Source: Epiperipatus broadwayi (lineage: Eukaryota; Onychophora; Udeonychophora; Euonychophora; Peripatidae). From it: a stretch of 64,000 nucleotides of DNA. Below are positions 35,085 to 46,826 of this stretch, piece by piece. A program made the position numbers and the translations under genes. Where the stretch lies: positions 2,604,001-2,668,000 of the forward strand of contig JAQFVV010012490.1 of NCBI GenBank assembly GCA_028023455.1. The letters run 5' to 3'. The notes beneath the pieces are model-generated. The model worked only from the letters and a program-made list of their open reading frames with translations. It had not been told where the DNA came from and searched no databases. How positions within the stretch are numbered: position 1 is the stretch's first letter; each line of letters opens with the position of its first letter.

Positions 35085-35150
35085 GAGATGATGATGCAGA
35101 CCAACTGATGAGGGCTGATTCAGCATGTAATTAATATAATTTATCTTTTT
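35085..35150 (+). ncRNA. Hammerhead motif, decayed
   Basis: CTGATGA is intact at 35105-35111 and a GCTGATTCAGC hairpin follows in the helix II position. The GAA core is altered (the text reads ATGTAATTAAT), and helix III and I partners are lost. It aligns with the minus-strand motif at 34460-34513 in the paired unit. A relic, not a functional ribozyme. Confidence 0.5.
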
Positions 35151-35295
35151 CATATGTATGTGGTCATGTATATCAGTTGTGTTGGATAGAGTGGGTAACT
35201 GTGGAGAGCTTGAAAGTATGGTTTTAAATCACCTTTAATTACATCTAGGTTAAGTATATACATTATACTTGTATTTCAATATTAAATCTTGTTAA

Positions 35296-38022
35296 ATAGA
35301 AATATTTAAATCATTTTAGGATAGCGTAATTATAAACGTTAACAAAAAAGGGTCATCATATTTGATTTTTTTGTTTACATAAACTTCTTCCCCAATATTT
35401 AAAAATATTTGTTTTATCAAATGGAATGAATGGATACTGGACACTGACTTCTACTGTTTTAAAATTATTTATATGGAATAAATTCAATAGCAATGTATTT
35501 ACCTATATGACTCTGACCTGGGTTTGAATCTGAGCCAAATAAGCTCATGTAATTGATGCTTATTCAGCTCAGTTAATCAATGCTGTTCATGAAATGAGTA
35601 TCTAGCTATTGTAAATAAAGAATAAAATATGGATGAAAACTGCTCAAACTTTCCACGACAGGAAATTGGCAGGGTGCCTTTTTCTTCACTATTTCTTTAT
35701 GAGGAATTGCTAGAGAGGGCTTTTCTCTGCAATAGGGTATTTAAAAGCCGTTTAACCTTATCCCTATATAGATTAACTACAAAAGTGTTATTTTTATTGG
35801 ACATTGTAATTACTATTTAAAAATTAATTTATTTTTAAATCGTAATTGTCAAAGAAAAAACAGTTTATTTAAATATATTAAATTGTTTTTTTATTATTAT
35901 TTAATTAGCTATTTTTCATATTTCAGTATATGTTGATGTTATTTATAACTTCATTACAATTTGCCTCACCACAGATTTTTCTTAAATATTACTTAGTCTT
36001 TACATAATAAAATTGGAGATCAACTATTTTGAGCAATTTTTTATTTAGTATAAGATTACTTATTACTTTGTTTAATTTTACAATTTAACAAGCTAAGCTT
36101 TCAAAATTCCTTCATAACTTTTAGTTTATACATAGCATAGGTAAATAGTAAAAAATATATATCATTTTTCAAATACCTCATTGCAGAGCAAATGCCTTTT
36201 CAACACTCCCCATAGAAAAGCAATAAATTATTAGGCATTATGTACAGGTAGTGAGAGTTTGGTATGTAAATGCATATATATATATATATACATAGTGTTG
36301 GTATTTTATGATAGTATATTTTAAAAAATTGTCTATAGTCAATATACATTTGTAACAATTTATTGAAACAAATTGAAAAACTTCCAATTCACATTTAGGC
36401 ATTGTGAGAAAGTGAATATTAATTATTCTTGTGAGTTTCCCATCTTATAGTAACATTAATTATGAAGCTTAAATTCCATACTCTTTTTAGCTTTTTGACT
36501 ATGTTAGTATATATTATAACAAAAATTATGGAATTGATACCGCTTTATATATCTGACAATACACTGATGCTCAAAGATATGTAATAGCAATAAAAGCTTT
36601 ACCAAAATGAATTCAACTTTTATTTTGAAAAGATAATTATTTTAATCAAATAGATGCCATCATCCAATACAGGATGGGTTGATTTTATTTAATAAAACAT
36701 AAATTTTCATCATCACAGCCAGGTTTAAATTTAACTCATTTAAAGGTTGTCAGATTAGTTGACTGACAATCGAACAACTGCCTTTATGTATAATGTACAT
36801 GATGTATAGCCTAAAGTAGAAAATGGGAATGAAAACAAATAGTATTAAACTCTAAAGAATTTATTTAACAATTTTAATGAATAAATAAAAATAATTTATA
36901 ATATAAAGTAAATTATAATTATAATTGGAAGAGCTTACATCTTTATTCATATGTATGTAATGTGACCTTCAGCTTTTACATTAAATTTGAATATCAAGTT
37001 TTGTGATGACATATTTTTAAAAAAAAATTTTTTCCAATAATTTAATTTTTTCAATAAGTAAACTATGTTGCTAAATAATGATTAAGTGTTTATATAACTG
37101 ATTAACCATTTGTAGAATGACTATTATGATGTCCATAGCTTAAATATAATCTTTAAGTGCAATTTTATAATGTCTAAATCTCATATGTAACTCTTCTATA
37201 ATTTGAAATATTCAGTTATATAGTTATTGAATGAGTTAATTTTAAAGTAGCAAAGCTAAAATAATATGAAACTAATTATATCTTTTATTAAGTTCAATTG
37301 TTCAAAAAGCACTTTAAAATAAGTTTAAATTATCTCAGATAAATAAGTTTAAATTCAAATTAAGTCTTAAATATTTAAGATAATTGCTGATAAAGTATGT
37401 TATTTAATTTTTAATTGTATTGAAATCTAGTTTAATTAAACAATTCTTAAATTTAGCTAATTAAAGAAAGTGAGTAATTTCTAAAACTAATAATTAGTAC
37501 TTATAGTTAAGCTAGCATTTTAAATAATGAATTTAGTAATGAAGTATATGAGCTTTCTTGCTTGTATGTGAAAGTTATTAATTATTAAATTACTTACTTA
37601 GAGACATAAAGAATGGTGATCATATGATGTTTAATGGTTTATTAAGTTACTTCCTGTTTAAATTAATGTTCAATGTTATTTTAAATATCTTTATTTTAAA
37701 AGATATAATTAAGAAATAATCTAAGATCCTAAAAACAAATGTTTAAAATAAATATTTATTAAACAATGTCAAATTTTATGATTTTAAAGAATGTATTATT
37801 TTTATTTATTGTATTATATTTCAATTTGTTAAATAACTGGTTTTAAAAAAAATTCTTTAAAGATGATGTAATTGTTAATTAATTGTTTATGATTTCTGTC
37901 TAGACATAGTTGCCAGAAAATTCTGGAATTATGTTAAGTAAAATCTATTTTTAGAAATTTTTCACTGGATACTGGAAAGTTTGTAACATTTTTGATTAGT
38001 AATGTTAATTGGGACATATCTG
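35296..38022. other. AT-rich stretch, no gene recognised
   Basis: Near 35513-35530 a CTGGGTTTGAATCTGAG string resembles a weak B box of another SINE, but no A box fits. The plus open frame at 35629-35820 (begins MDENCSNFPRQE) has no recognised family. A TA run lies at 36278-36291. Nothing else is supported. Confidence 0.35.
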
Positions 38023-38072
38023 GTTATCAATTACATTAATCAATGTTGATAACATGACTTGTCTTATAAAAG
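38023..38072 (+). promoter_or_regulatory. TATA box with upstream dyad, candidate promoter
   Basis: TATAAAAG at 38065-38072 is followed by CCGATGAAGAC and a pyrimidine-rich stretch. Upstream is an exact 8 bp inverted repeat, GTTATCAA (38023-38030) and TTGATAAC (38046-38053), a possible dimeric factor site. No coding region or domain is recognised downstream, so this may be a non-coding transcript promoter, part of a mobile element or chance. Confidence 0.25.
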
Positions 38073-40844
38073 CCGATGAAGACTTACTTTGATACCTATC
38101 TACTCTTATCCTATCTTCACAGACAATTATCTTTACACTTACCTCCATCTCTTGTCAGTTATATTTTTTTAACTTATTTTATTTTATTAGTTAACAATAT
38201 GCATTATTAAAAAAGTAATATTTATCCAGACTGTTCTTAACTGTAAGCTCTCAGTGCTTTAGTTTCAACAGAGCATTTCATTATAGGAAAGTTTATCCTG
38301 AATTTCTCAAGGATGAAATTATTTTCTGCTAAATCTGCTTCAATAATAGAACATAATAAAAGTTACTATCCTTACTGTATAAAGATTAATCATTTCAATT
38401 TTTATATTATATTTAAATTGTTATTTAGAAAAGATAATTTCTAGGATATCTGAAAAGACTAAAAATATTTCATTTTAATATTAAAAAGATTTTATTTATT
38501 CTCCTTATGAACTTTCTGCAAATTTTAGTTACAGTAAACAATATTTTATCATATTTTAAATATGTTCTCTTCCAGGTATAATTTCATTTTTACATGAAAT
38601 AAAGACTTTGAGAACTGTTGAATGATAATATAATTTTATGAATACTACATTGTAAAACTATTATGTTTTTTGACAAGAAAATAATTGAAATAATTAAAAA
38701 CTTTATTGTAGCCTAGTCTTATTTATAAAACTTATATTTGCTGAATGCCACGATATAAAATCTGCTCCCTAAAAGAAATTATATTTAAGTGGAAAAATCT
38801 AATTTAGCTTTAACTTTATGAATATTAGTCAGCATCCCTTTAACAAAAGACTTTTAATTTGCTTAGTATTTTGGACTATTAATATTTACCAGAAGTTTAT
38901 TCCCTTCATTGAAGAATATTATAAATAATAATGTGATAAAATGATTTTTATTATCTTCATGCTAAAAATTAAAGGATGAATATATTTTCTCAATGTTATT
39001 AAGAATTTTATTGTATTAATTTCTTGCTATTCTCAATATATGCTACAGAGATATTAATTTGAAATTCACTCTTCAATTTATCATGTTCCATTGATCTAGA
39101 ATTTAATTTCTCTTCATAATATTTGCTAATAAATAATAGAATATGTACTTCTAAAATAAATACTCAGTCATTTATACAATATAAGATATAATTAATATTT
39201 GTCATATATATTATATTTGTCAAGTCTGAATGGCAACTGTATTAATGTTAGTGACTTCAAATATTTGCTTCTTTATATTTTGTGAGCTACTGTGTGTGTG
39301 CAAATTTAATATATATTATTACAATATCCTGGAAAATCTGATACTCCAGGACTCTTTTAGAGATTATATACAGCATAATGGTAAAAATATCAAGAGACTT
39401 TATTTATATTTTATTTTGGTAACAGATATAATTATTAATTTTAAATATTTATTGTATTTAAAATATTATGTATCTTATTTTTATGCATTTTGTTATAATT
39501 TTATATGTAGCAAGTATTTATACAATGTACTCACAGTATTAATATTTTAAATACCCAATGCTTGTCCCTTTTTGAAATTATTTTATGAATGTGTTTAAAG
39601 TGCTTGAAGAGTTCAGAAGTGATGTATATTTGTTATTTAATTATTATGCCACAATTTTATATTTATATTTTGTACTATATGCTATTTTTGCTATGTGTAT
39701 CTTTTATCAGTTTTGCACATCATTTAGTTATTGTTGTTGTTAAGAGATTGAAGCATTATCTCTCATTAATTATTTTATCTTGCCAGTGTATTTTAAAAGA
39801 GAGTAACATAGTCTTATATTTTCTTATATCTTGTCCATGAATTTATTTTTCATTTATCTGATATTTAAGCATGTAATGCTTTATTTAGGCAAACTTCTAT
39901 TTTTTTCCTGATGTTTCATTCTCATTTCCTGACTACTGAAAAGTCCTAAATCATTATTGGCCTTATGTATAGGTGCTTCGTGCTATCATCTTATTTTGTC
40001 TTTGCTTTCTTATTCCTAGTGAAGATTATATTTATGATGCACTTATTTTAAACCATGTGTAACATGTACCCATGACTTTATCCTGGCAATTGATATCTTT
40101 AAAGTGCTGTGGAATATCTCCCTTACCTTTATTCATACTCTGTTAATCTGAGTGTTTTAGATGTGTAGGTCTTATAATTGTGCCTAGCTTAACACCTCAA
40201 GATGCTAAATCTGATAAAATAGTTAATATTAAAAATTTAATCATAGTAGTAGCTCAGTAATACAATATACATCTTCAGAATTCACCATCAAATAAGAATT
40301 GGTAGGTTTATACTTTAATTTAGGCGTTAGATATTTTCATCTAAGGACTACATAATTGTAGAATGGAGAATTAAGCATGAGAACTTATTATAATCATTAA
40401 AGCCTTAGAAGGATTTATTAACCACTGATTATCATTAATACTGTTGTTTTTAAATTTGTAAAATGTAATTTTTTTGATATTATTGTTCTGTTCTGAGAAT
40501 TTATTTTGATAAATTTTGTAAACCATTAATAAAACAGTTTGATGTTTGTTCCATAAATGTCATTAATATTAATAAATATTAATTTTATTATTAATTTAAG
40601 CTTACTTGCATTTTATCATCATCTGCATTCTTTCAGAAATCTAATCATAATATTTACCACACAATTATATTTTGTTTATTATGCATTGAAAGTATATAAT
40701 TTAAAGAATTGAGATGAAAGTCACTTTCTTTAAATTGAATTTCTGATGTTAAAAAAATCTCTAAGAAAAGAGCTATTTTATTTAATTAAAAATAATTAAA
40801 ATTATTTAACTATTTGGTAGAAGATCACTTTAGCCAATTTATTT
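38073..40844. other. AT-rich stretch, no gene recognised
   Basis: Open frames at 39230-39550 and 39589-39840 (plus) translate to Phe/Tyr/Ile/Leu-rich text expected from AT-rich DNA by chance, and no domain is recognised. This is one of the least repeat-laden stretches, so non-coding host sequence such as intron or UTR is possible. Poly(A) signals occur (for example near 38600) without a visible gene. Confidence 0.35.
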
Positions 40845-40852
40845 ATGTAGAA

Positions 40853-42016
40853 CAGCGTTTCCCAACCATTTTTGGCTCGCATACCACTTGGTAGTACATC
40901 ATGCTAAATTGTATCACTTCGTAAAAATGATTGTATTTCGTGAAATTTGTTATTGCGAGTGTGTTATTTTATTTGCATTATATATATTATAGGGTGACCA
41001 TGTATGTATTCACATCACATAATGAGACAAATTACATTGAAACACGCCTAAATGTCACGCCGGATTATAAACTCAATGAAATTATAAACTCACTGTAACA
41101 TATATATATATATATATGTATGTGTTTGTTCAAAGTTTCATATTTATCTACTATTTTGTCATATTTCGTTTACTAATAAATGGTTTTAATAAAAACACAA
41201 AATTATAAAAAACCAATTAATATATTTTATTATCATAATCAAATATTTTTATAAAATAGATTTAATGAGATCCTTGTGCTTGTTTCGAAGAACTATTTTT
41301 TTGAAATTTGGTTCAAAAGATGCATCAATCTGTTTTGATACTTATTTTTTAAAAAAATATATGAAGAAAAAGCTCTTTCTACTAATTCCTACTAGTAAAC
41401 GGTAATAATAATTTAAGAGCTTTCTCAGAAAGTTGTTCATACTATTTAATGTTCAACCAAAAATTAATAAGATTGTGTCGTTTGAATTCCACTTGTAAAT
41501 TTCTGTCACATGATAATTCTATTAAATTTTCTTTATTCTTTATTGATAATGATATAGCTTTTTCTAAATTTTCTTCATAGAAGGGGTTTGAAATCCAATT
41601 ATCATGTGTGTTTTCGGGTTTTGGAAAATATTCCATGAAAGTTAATTTTAATCTTGTTAAATGTGCTATTATATTTTCTCATATATCTTGAGACAGACTA
41701 ACCTTATTTTCAAACATAAAAATATGTAGAGTCTCGAATACTTCCGGTTGATTGTTTTCGATACACTGTTTCCAAAAATCTAATTTCTTAATCATACTTT
41801 CAATTTTATCATTAACATTAAAGATCGTTATCAACTGTACATATTAATAACTTTTTGTATAATATTATTAATTAAAATAATTTTTATGAATTATAGGAAA
41901 AAACATTTCTATGATATTTTTATGATTTACCTTTTTTTTTTTTATGTCCGCTCTTATTGATTATTTTTTGTGTACCACCAACCAGCAACTCGCGTACCAC
42001 AGGTTGGGAAACACTG
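40853..42016 (-). mobile_element. hAT transposon, 1164 bp, defective
   Basis: The ends are CAGCGTTTCCCAACC and GGTTGGGAAACACTG, 15 bp inverted repeats with one mismatch. They are flanked by the perfect 8 bp target duplication ATGTAGAA (40845-40852 and 42017-42024). Subterminal words GCATACCACTTGG (left) and GTACCACAGG (right) are also partly complementary. The element carries a minus-strand transposase C-terminal remnant. The length and breaks make it non-autonomous. The intact duplication suggests moderate age. Confidence 0.93.
41340..41636 (-). pseudogene. hAT transposase C-terminal remnant (ZBED5/SCAND3-like)
   Basis: Minus frame 41636-41442 reads MEYFPKPENTHDNWISNPFY, then ELSCDRNLQVEFKRHNL and INFWLNIK. 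This matches the segment before the dimerisation domain in ZBED5/SCAND3/FAM200-type hAT proteins (W-I/V-R-N-P-F, then L-x-x-D-x-x-L, then FW). After a frame break, further minus text reads EQLSEKALKLLLPF, the start of the hAT C-terminal dimerisation domain, which degenerates soon after. The DDE catalytic part and the BED finger are missing. The ATG is internal to the ancestral protein and not a real start. Confidence 0.75.
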
Positions 42017-42024
42017 ATGTAGAA

Positions 42025-43094
42025 AATCACTTTGTTTTATTTGGAAGATCACTTTATTTTATTCATCATTAATTTAAGATCATAAAATTTCTTAGTTTTA
42101 TTTTATAAGAAGATTAGAAGCAAACCTATTAGTATATTTTGGGTAGACATACAATCCCTTATCTACTCATGATATCATGAATGTCATCCTAGTGTATTAT
42201 CTTTATTTTAAATTAAAAGTTTTTTATGTTCAATTTAAATATTAAATTTACAAAGACATTATCTTAAGGATAAGAGTATGTCTTATTGCTGTTGTGCTCT
42301 ACTAGAATTACATTCTTTGTTTTGAGCCAAAAATTAACAAAAGAATGAAACTGTAAATTACCAGATTAGTCATCATATTAGAACCCTGGGGTATAATTTA
42401 TTCCTAAGATTATTTGTGTAAAAATTATTACATTTAAAAATAAATCATTTTAAGATAGAGCTATGTGGCAAAACATAAAAGAAGATACGGTATGTGTTCA
42501 TTTAATAAAGGATAAACCTGATATTATATTTTATCATTTTGTAAAGATCATGAGATTATAAGATGTAGTTATATTTTGAGGATGTGTTGTGAGAGAAGAT
42601 TTAAAGTAACCTAATTCTTTTGTGCCATATGTTTTAAATATTAGATGCTATTATATATTTTATTTTTGTTTTTTGTTGCTAATTGTTATATATTTTAAAA
42701 GAATATTACTGTGTTATAGAATTTGCCTTGTTTATCTTCATTATTACTCTTATTATTATGGACATGTGTATTTGAATCCTGAGGTTAGCCTATATTTATA
42801 TTATTGAGCTTATTAATGCTGTTTACATGTTTAATGTATTAAGAGGTCATAAATTCTAGTTCTAATGGATACAATTTGGTCTTTTGGTCAGTTGCGATTC
42901 CAATTGATCGCCCTGTTTTTTTTGTTTTTTTTTTGCATTGTGCTGTTCACATCACATTGGTGTATATCTTCTATTTTTTTAAGTTACAATATATATATCT
43001 ACCAGAAATGTATGAATAATTAATTAATAATATCGCAAGCAAATAAAAAAACTAAGCCAGTCTTCAATGAAGAACATAATCTATTAATAGATTA
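42025..43094. other. AT-rich stretch, no gene recognised
   Basis: The plus open frame at 42622-42807 is Tyr/Phe/Leu-rich chance text. No repeat or RNA is recognised. Confidence 0.4.
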
Positions 43095-44565
43095 TAAATT
43101 ATTACAACAACTTTTATTATATATATATACTTATTATAAATTAAAATATCAGTTCTTAAGAGGGGGTTGCTATTGGCTCTTACATTAATGAAATATTTTG
43201 CATTAATTATCTGCTAAGCTTTTTTTGTCTTACAATTTTTATTATTAATATAATATATAGGGTATATGCGCACAGACTTTCACATGACCCACCACTCTCC
43301 ACTCTATCTAATAACACTGAAACATATTATTATTATTGTTCTCCGACCAAATGATTTGGCATCAAAAGAGTTAAATAAATTTCCAGTTTCTTTCTTATGC
43401 TAAAAAACAAACAAACAGAAATATGTGCATTATTGTTAGTAGTTGTTTTATATAGGTGAACATGCTCTGTTATTTTAGTTTTTAAATTTTCTCATGACTC
43501 TCCATAATATATTGTCTGGCAAGGCTGACAATCCAGGGCATATACCAATTGTGCCTTATTTTTATTCTCAAGCTTATCATTAGAATTGTTAATTGGTCTA
43601 TTTAAAGATAAAGGACATCAAAAACGTATATTAAACTCTTTATTCATAAGAGAAATTATTATTCTATGCTCTTTATATCTAATTTAATCAGAAAATAATT
43701 TTTCTTATGAATAAAGAAGTTTAATATAAGTTTTTAATCTCTTTTATTTTTAGGTAAACTGACGATAATTCTAACAATAAGTTTGAGATAATGATAAGGC
43801 ACAATTAGTGTATGCCTGCCAGGTTTTTCATGTTAGTAGACTTTATGGAGATAAATGAGAAAATTTAAAGAGTAGAATAGCAAAATATATATTCACCTGT
43901 GTAATAGGGAAAAAACAGAAGTACACATATTTCTGTATTTCTTGAATATTTAAACCTGTTAATGCCAATATCATTTGGTTGAAGAAAAATAATAAAAAAT
44001 GTAAAGAAGTTTGGCTTGTGAATGGCTGCTTGTGCTACACACTATAACTCTAGAAAAAATATATAAACGAATTTAAAATATTATCTACTGTTTTCTTTTC
44101 AAAAATAATTCATAACTTTCAATATATATATAAATGAATACACCAAACTTCTTTTTAAATCTTGTTTTTTATATGACTATTATAAAAATAATAGTTTGAC
44201 TATTTTATAATATAGACTTTTTCCATGAAAACTTGAAAAAGATTATATTATAAAATAGTCGAAATATTGGTGCGTAGTTATATTTTTATAATAGTCATAT
44301 AAAAAACAAGATTTAAAAAGAACTTTGGTGAAAAAATATATAACATAAAAAAATTAATCATGAAAACTTAAATATGTGTTATTGCTTTTCTTTAGAAGTT
44401 CATTGAGATAATCATTAAAATGTACTTTTATTGGTCATTTACTTAATGCAAAATATTTCAAAAATGTAAGAGCCAATAGCATTCTCTCAACAAGAACTGG
44501 TATTTAAACTTATAATGAATATATATATATTGAAGTTTGCTATAATAATAAGTAGTCTAGCCTTG
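43095..44565. mobile_element. 1.5 kb foldback element with nested hairpins
   Basis: Left (43095-about 43665) and right (about 43690-44565) halves are inverted copies. Paired words from outside in: CAGTTCTTAAGAG with CTCAACAAGAACTG; GCTATTGGCTCTTACA with TGTAAGAGCCAATAGC; ATATTTTGCATTAA with TTAATGCAAAATATT; AAATGATTTGGCA with GCCAATATCATTTGG; ACCAATTGTGCCTTA with AAGGCACAATTAGTGT; and at the centre CTTTATTCATAAGAGAAA with TTTTCTTATGAATAAAG. Arm divergence is moderate. The right arm is lengthened by a nested PLE-end hairpin at 44141-44330. There is no coding capacity. The left arm includes the motif shared with 23759-23812. Confidence 0.8.
44141..44330. repeat. PLE terminal fragment as inverted pair
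   Basis: The arms CACCAAACTTCTTTTTAAAT..CTTGTTTTTTATATGACTAT and the reverse complement ATAGTCATATAAAAAACAAG..ATTTAAAAAGAACTTTGGTG face each other around about 44235. The same words (AATCTTGTTTTATTATATGA, CTATTATAAAA, TAGTCGAAA) form the outer ends of the PLE pair at 57.8-59.9 kb. It is thus a head-to-head pair of PLE ends without coding sequence, inserted in the right arm of the foldback. Confidence 0.65.
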
Positions 44566-46137
44566 ATAAAGATACTTTTCATCAAAAGACTCACTTAACT
44601 TTTTTTAAAAGTTTAATGCTGTGTTATAAATTAATTATTCTTATTCTCTTGTTGGGATATAATTTTAAACTTTATTTACACTTAAAGTATTTTGTTTTAT
44701 ATATATTAAAAACATAGACATTTGGAGGCATATACAAACATTGAAAAATTATTTATTCTTTTCGTTTTTACTATTATATAAATCTAAGATATTTATAAGA
44801 TGTATATCAGTCATAGAGTAAAACTCCAATATGTATTGTTAATACATAAAGCAAATAAAAATATATCAAAATTCAAATGCTAATAAACTAATTATTTAAA
44901 CTGTAGTGCAAAAAACAATAAAAAAAGGCATTAATTTAGTTTTATCAATCTCACACTTGTTGATCTTCCTGATATCAGAATTTAGTGATCACATTCTTTG
45001 TTGTTTTAATATCTTCTTTTAATTGGGAATGTTCAAGATCTTTAAAATTTTGTGACAGATTATTGTAGTTGCAGCCTTATCCCATTTTTGCTGCGCTTTT
45101 ATTTTATCCATTAAATTATTTTCCTCATTTGAAGTGAATTTACTTGAAGCTTTTTGAATCATGGACTGACAAATTTAATTTTGCATCAATAAATAATTTG
45201 ACAGTTTCATCAAAATTTTATATTGGTCCTTTATTGTGACTTTTAGCTGGTATCCTTCTTTTTCTTTAGGTTAAATGATTGGAAGAAAATTTCCAACTCA
45301 AATATTAATTGCCTTAGACAACTATGGTAATCAGTCTTGGGAAAATTGAATGTTTTTTTCTTAGTTACTTGTATAGCTAAGAATAAACTGATTTTTGATT
45401 AGTTAGCTAGTTGCCAATTAATGACAGAAACTGGAAAAGGTTTAATTGATGAGTAAATCCTTAAAAGTAAAAAGTCACTATGATTAAACATTATTTTTCC
45501 TATAAATTATGGCTTGTTCATTACATCATCTCAAATCAAGTTGCTGCTTTTTTAATTAATAAAATAGCTTTTTTTTATTATAATATTTTTTAAAAACATG
45601 TTTATTTGTTGAATTATTCTGTTTAGTTGATATATTTATCATTGCTGTTTAATAAAAAATTATTTTTTAGAAAAAAATTAATAAAATTTGGCTAACAATT
45701 TTAGAAAAGTACAAAAATTGTTAGTCAAACTTTATTTTTTTCATTTAATGCAATTCATTATCCAGAATATTCTGATACTGTTTAGTTTTATAAGTCATGG
45801 GAAGGAAATACTTCCTCTATCACTTTTTTAAAGAATATTATTAATAACATTTCTAAACTATCTTTTATATTCTCACAAATTCCATATTCTTTATGCACAT
45901 AAATATTTTTTAAACAATTTAAATTTCTGTAAATTTATACCTACATTTTACCCATTATACTTTATTGTTACCATATATATAAGTTTAATTACAGTCCTTT
46001 GCTGCTCTTTGCATATAAGAGCATAATTTTCAGTCTTATTATCTACCACCTCTATTTTGAAATGGAACAAACTGGTCAATTATGTTTATCAACTTCATGG
46101 ACTTTCTACATGACATTTTTTTGCTATACTACAAGCC
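44566..46137. other. AT-rich stretch, no gene recognised
   Basis: CCTTGATAAAGAT near 44571 repeats the phrase next to the PLE hammerhead relic and may be a further PLE-end scrap. Otherwise nothing is recognised. Confidence 0.4.
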
Positions 46138-46385
46138 AGAGTAATCAATGATTGCACAAAGGTTTGTGCATAAAATCTGTATTTAGTCCCTATTCATCCA
46201 ATATTCCCAGACTAGTTTCTAGTTTGTGGTTTTCATCAGTGAGAAGCCTTGGATCTGACAGCACTGCAAAGGCTTCTCACTGATGAAAGCCACAAGCTAG
46301 AAACTAGTCTGGGGATATTGTATGAGTAGGCACTAGATAGAGATTTTATGCACAAATCTTCCTGCATCCATTCATTACTCTGCTT
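46138..46385. repeat. Inverted pair of a hammerhead-like repeat
   Basis: Two arms of about 115 bp around a short centre near 46262. The left arm ends TTTCATCAGTGAGAAGCCTT and the right arm begins AAGGCTTCTCACTGATGAAA. Outer shared words include TTTGTGCATAAAATCT and ATATTCCCAGACTAGTTT. Read outward, each arm contains CTGATGA, then a short linker, GAAA, ACTAGT plus C, and TGGG pairing with the CTCA before the core: a hammerhead-like layout with minimal helix III. Helix II is weak (AGC/GCT only in the right arm). It is related in wording (CAGACNAGTTTCT, AATATCCC) to the 49-50 kb family. Confidence 0.55.
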
Positions 46386-46826
46386 GAGTGATACTACTAT
46401 ATGGAGAGTTTTGCCTCTGAGTAAACAGCATGTGTAAGCATAAAGAATGATGATCATGTGATGTTTAGTGATTTATGTATTTATTGGTTTTTTTTTTATT
46501 TCATAGTATATTGATACTTGTGTTCATCAATTCAACAATAAACATTTTTCTCACAGTTTTTTTTATTTTAATATAGCATTATTTATTATGAAGGTCTCAC
46601 TATTAGCTTTAATTCCATTTTTATCAGATAAATCCATCTTATATAATTTTATTATCATCAGAATATCAGTAATTATTGAAAAAGTCTCCTTATTTTGCTA
46701 TATATAATGGCCTCTAAACTTTCACACCATAGAAGATAACAAAACATTGCTAAAAGAAGATTTTGATATTAAATAATACAATATTAGTTGTTATTATAAA
46801 ATTTATTAAACGCTCACTGTTATTTC
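46386..46826. other. AT-rich stretch, no gene recognised
   Basis: Nothing is supported. The minus open frame ending at 46236 is a shadow of the inverted pair. Confidence 0.4.

Larger units (their letters stand above)
34369..35282. mobile_element. Composite of inverted and direct hammerhead/tRNA-like SINE units
   Basis: The block is flanked by the exact 13-mer TAAATCTTGTTAA at 34356-34368 and 35283-35295. It holds one unit in minus orientation (34640 back to 34369), a partial plus copy (about 34704-34800) and a longer plus unit (about 34955-35282). Matching landmarks in the minus and long plus units are TTAGTGAT..GATGG, GTGGAGA, TTAAAGTGTGTA and TTGCTATCTTA, then the hammerhead core region, ATGTATGTGGTCATGT, the tRNA-like boxes, TTTAATTACATCTAGGTTAA and the tail ATACTTGTATTTCAATATT. 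The unit is about 330 bp. Schistosome SM-alpha elements are a known precedent for a SINE-like unit joining a Pol III promoter and a hammerhead. Confidence 0.8.

Noticed and set aside
35513-35620. B-box-like CTGGGTTTGAATCTGAG as another SINE
   Set aside because: Two mismatches to the B box and no A box at tRNA spacing; too weak to call.
39230-39840. Two plus-strand open frames of 106 and 83 codons
   Set aside because: The translations are Phe/Tyr/Ile/Leu-rich as expected from AT-rich DNA; no domain, signal or conserved neighbour supports them.
46236-46457. Minus-strand 73-codon frame
   Set aside because: Its end falls in the inverted hammerhead-like pair and its text has no recognised motif.
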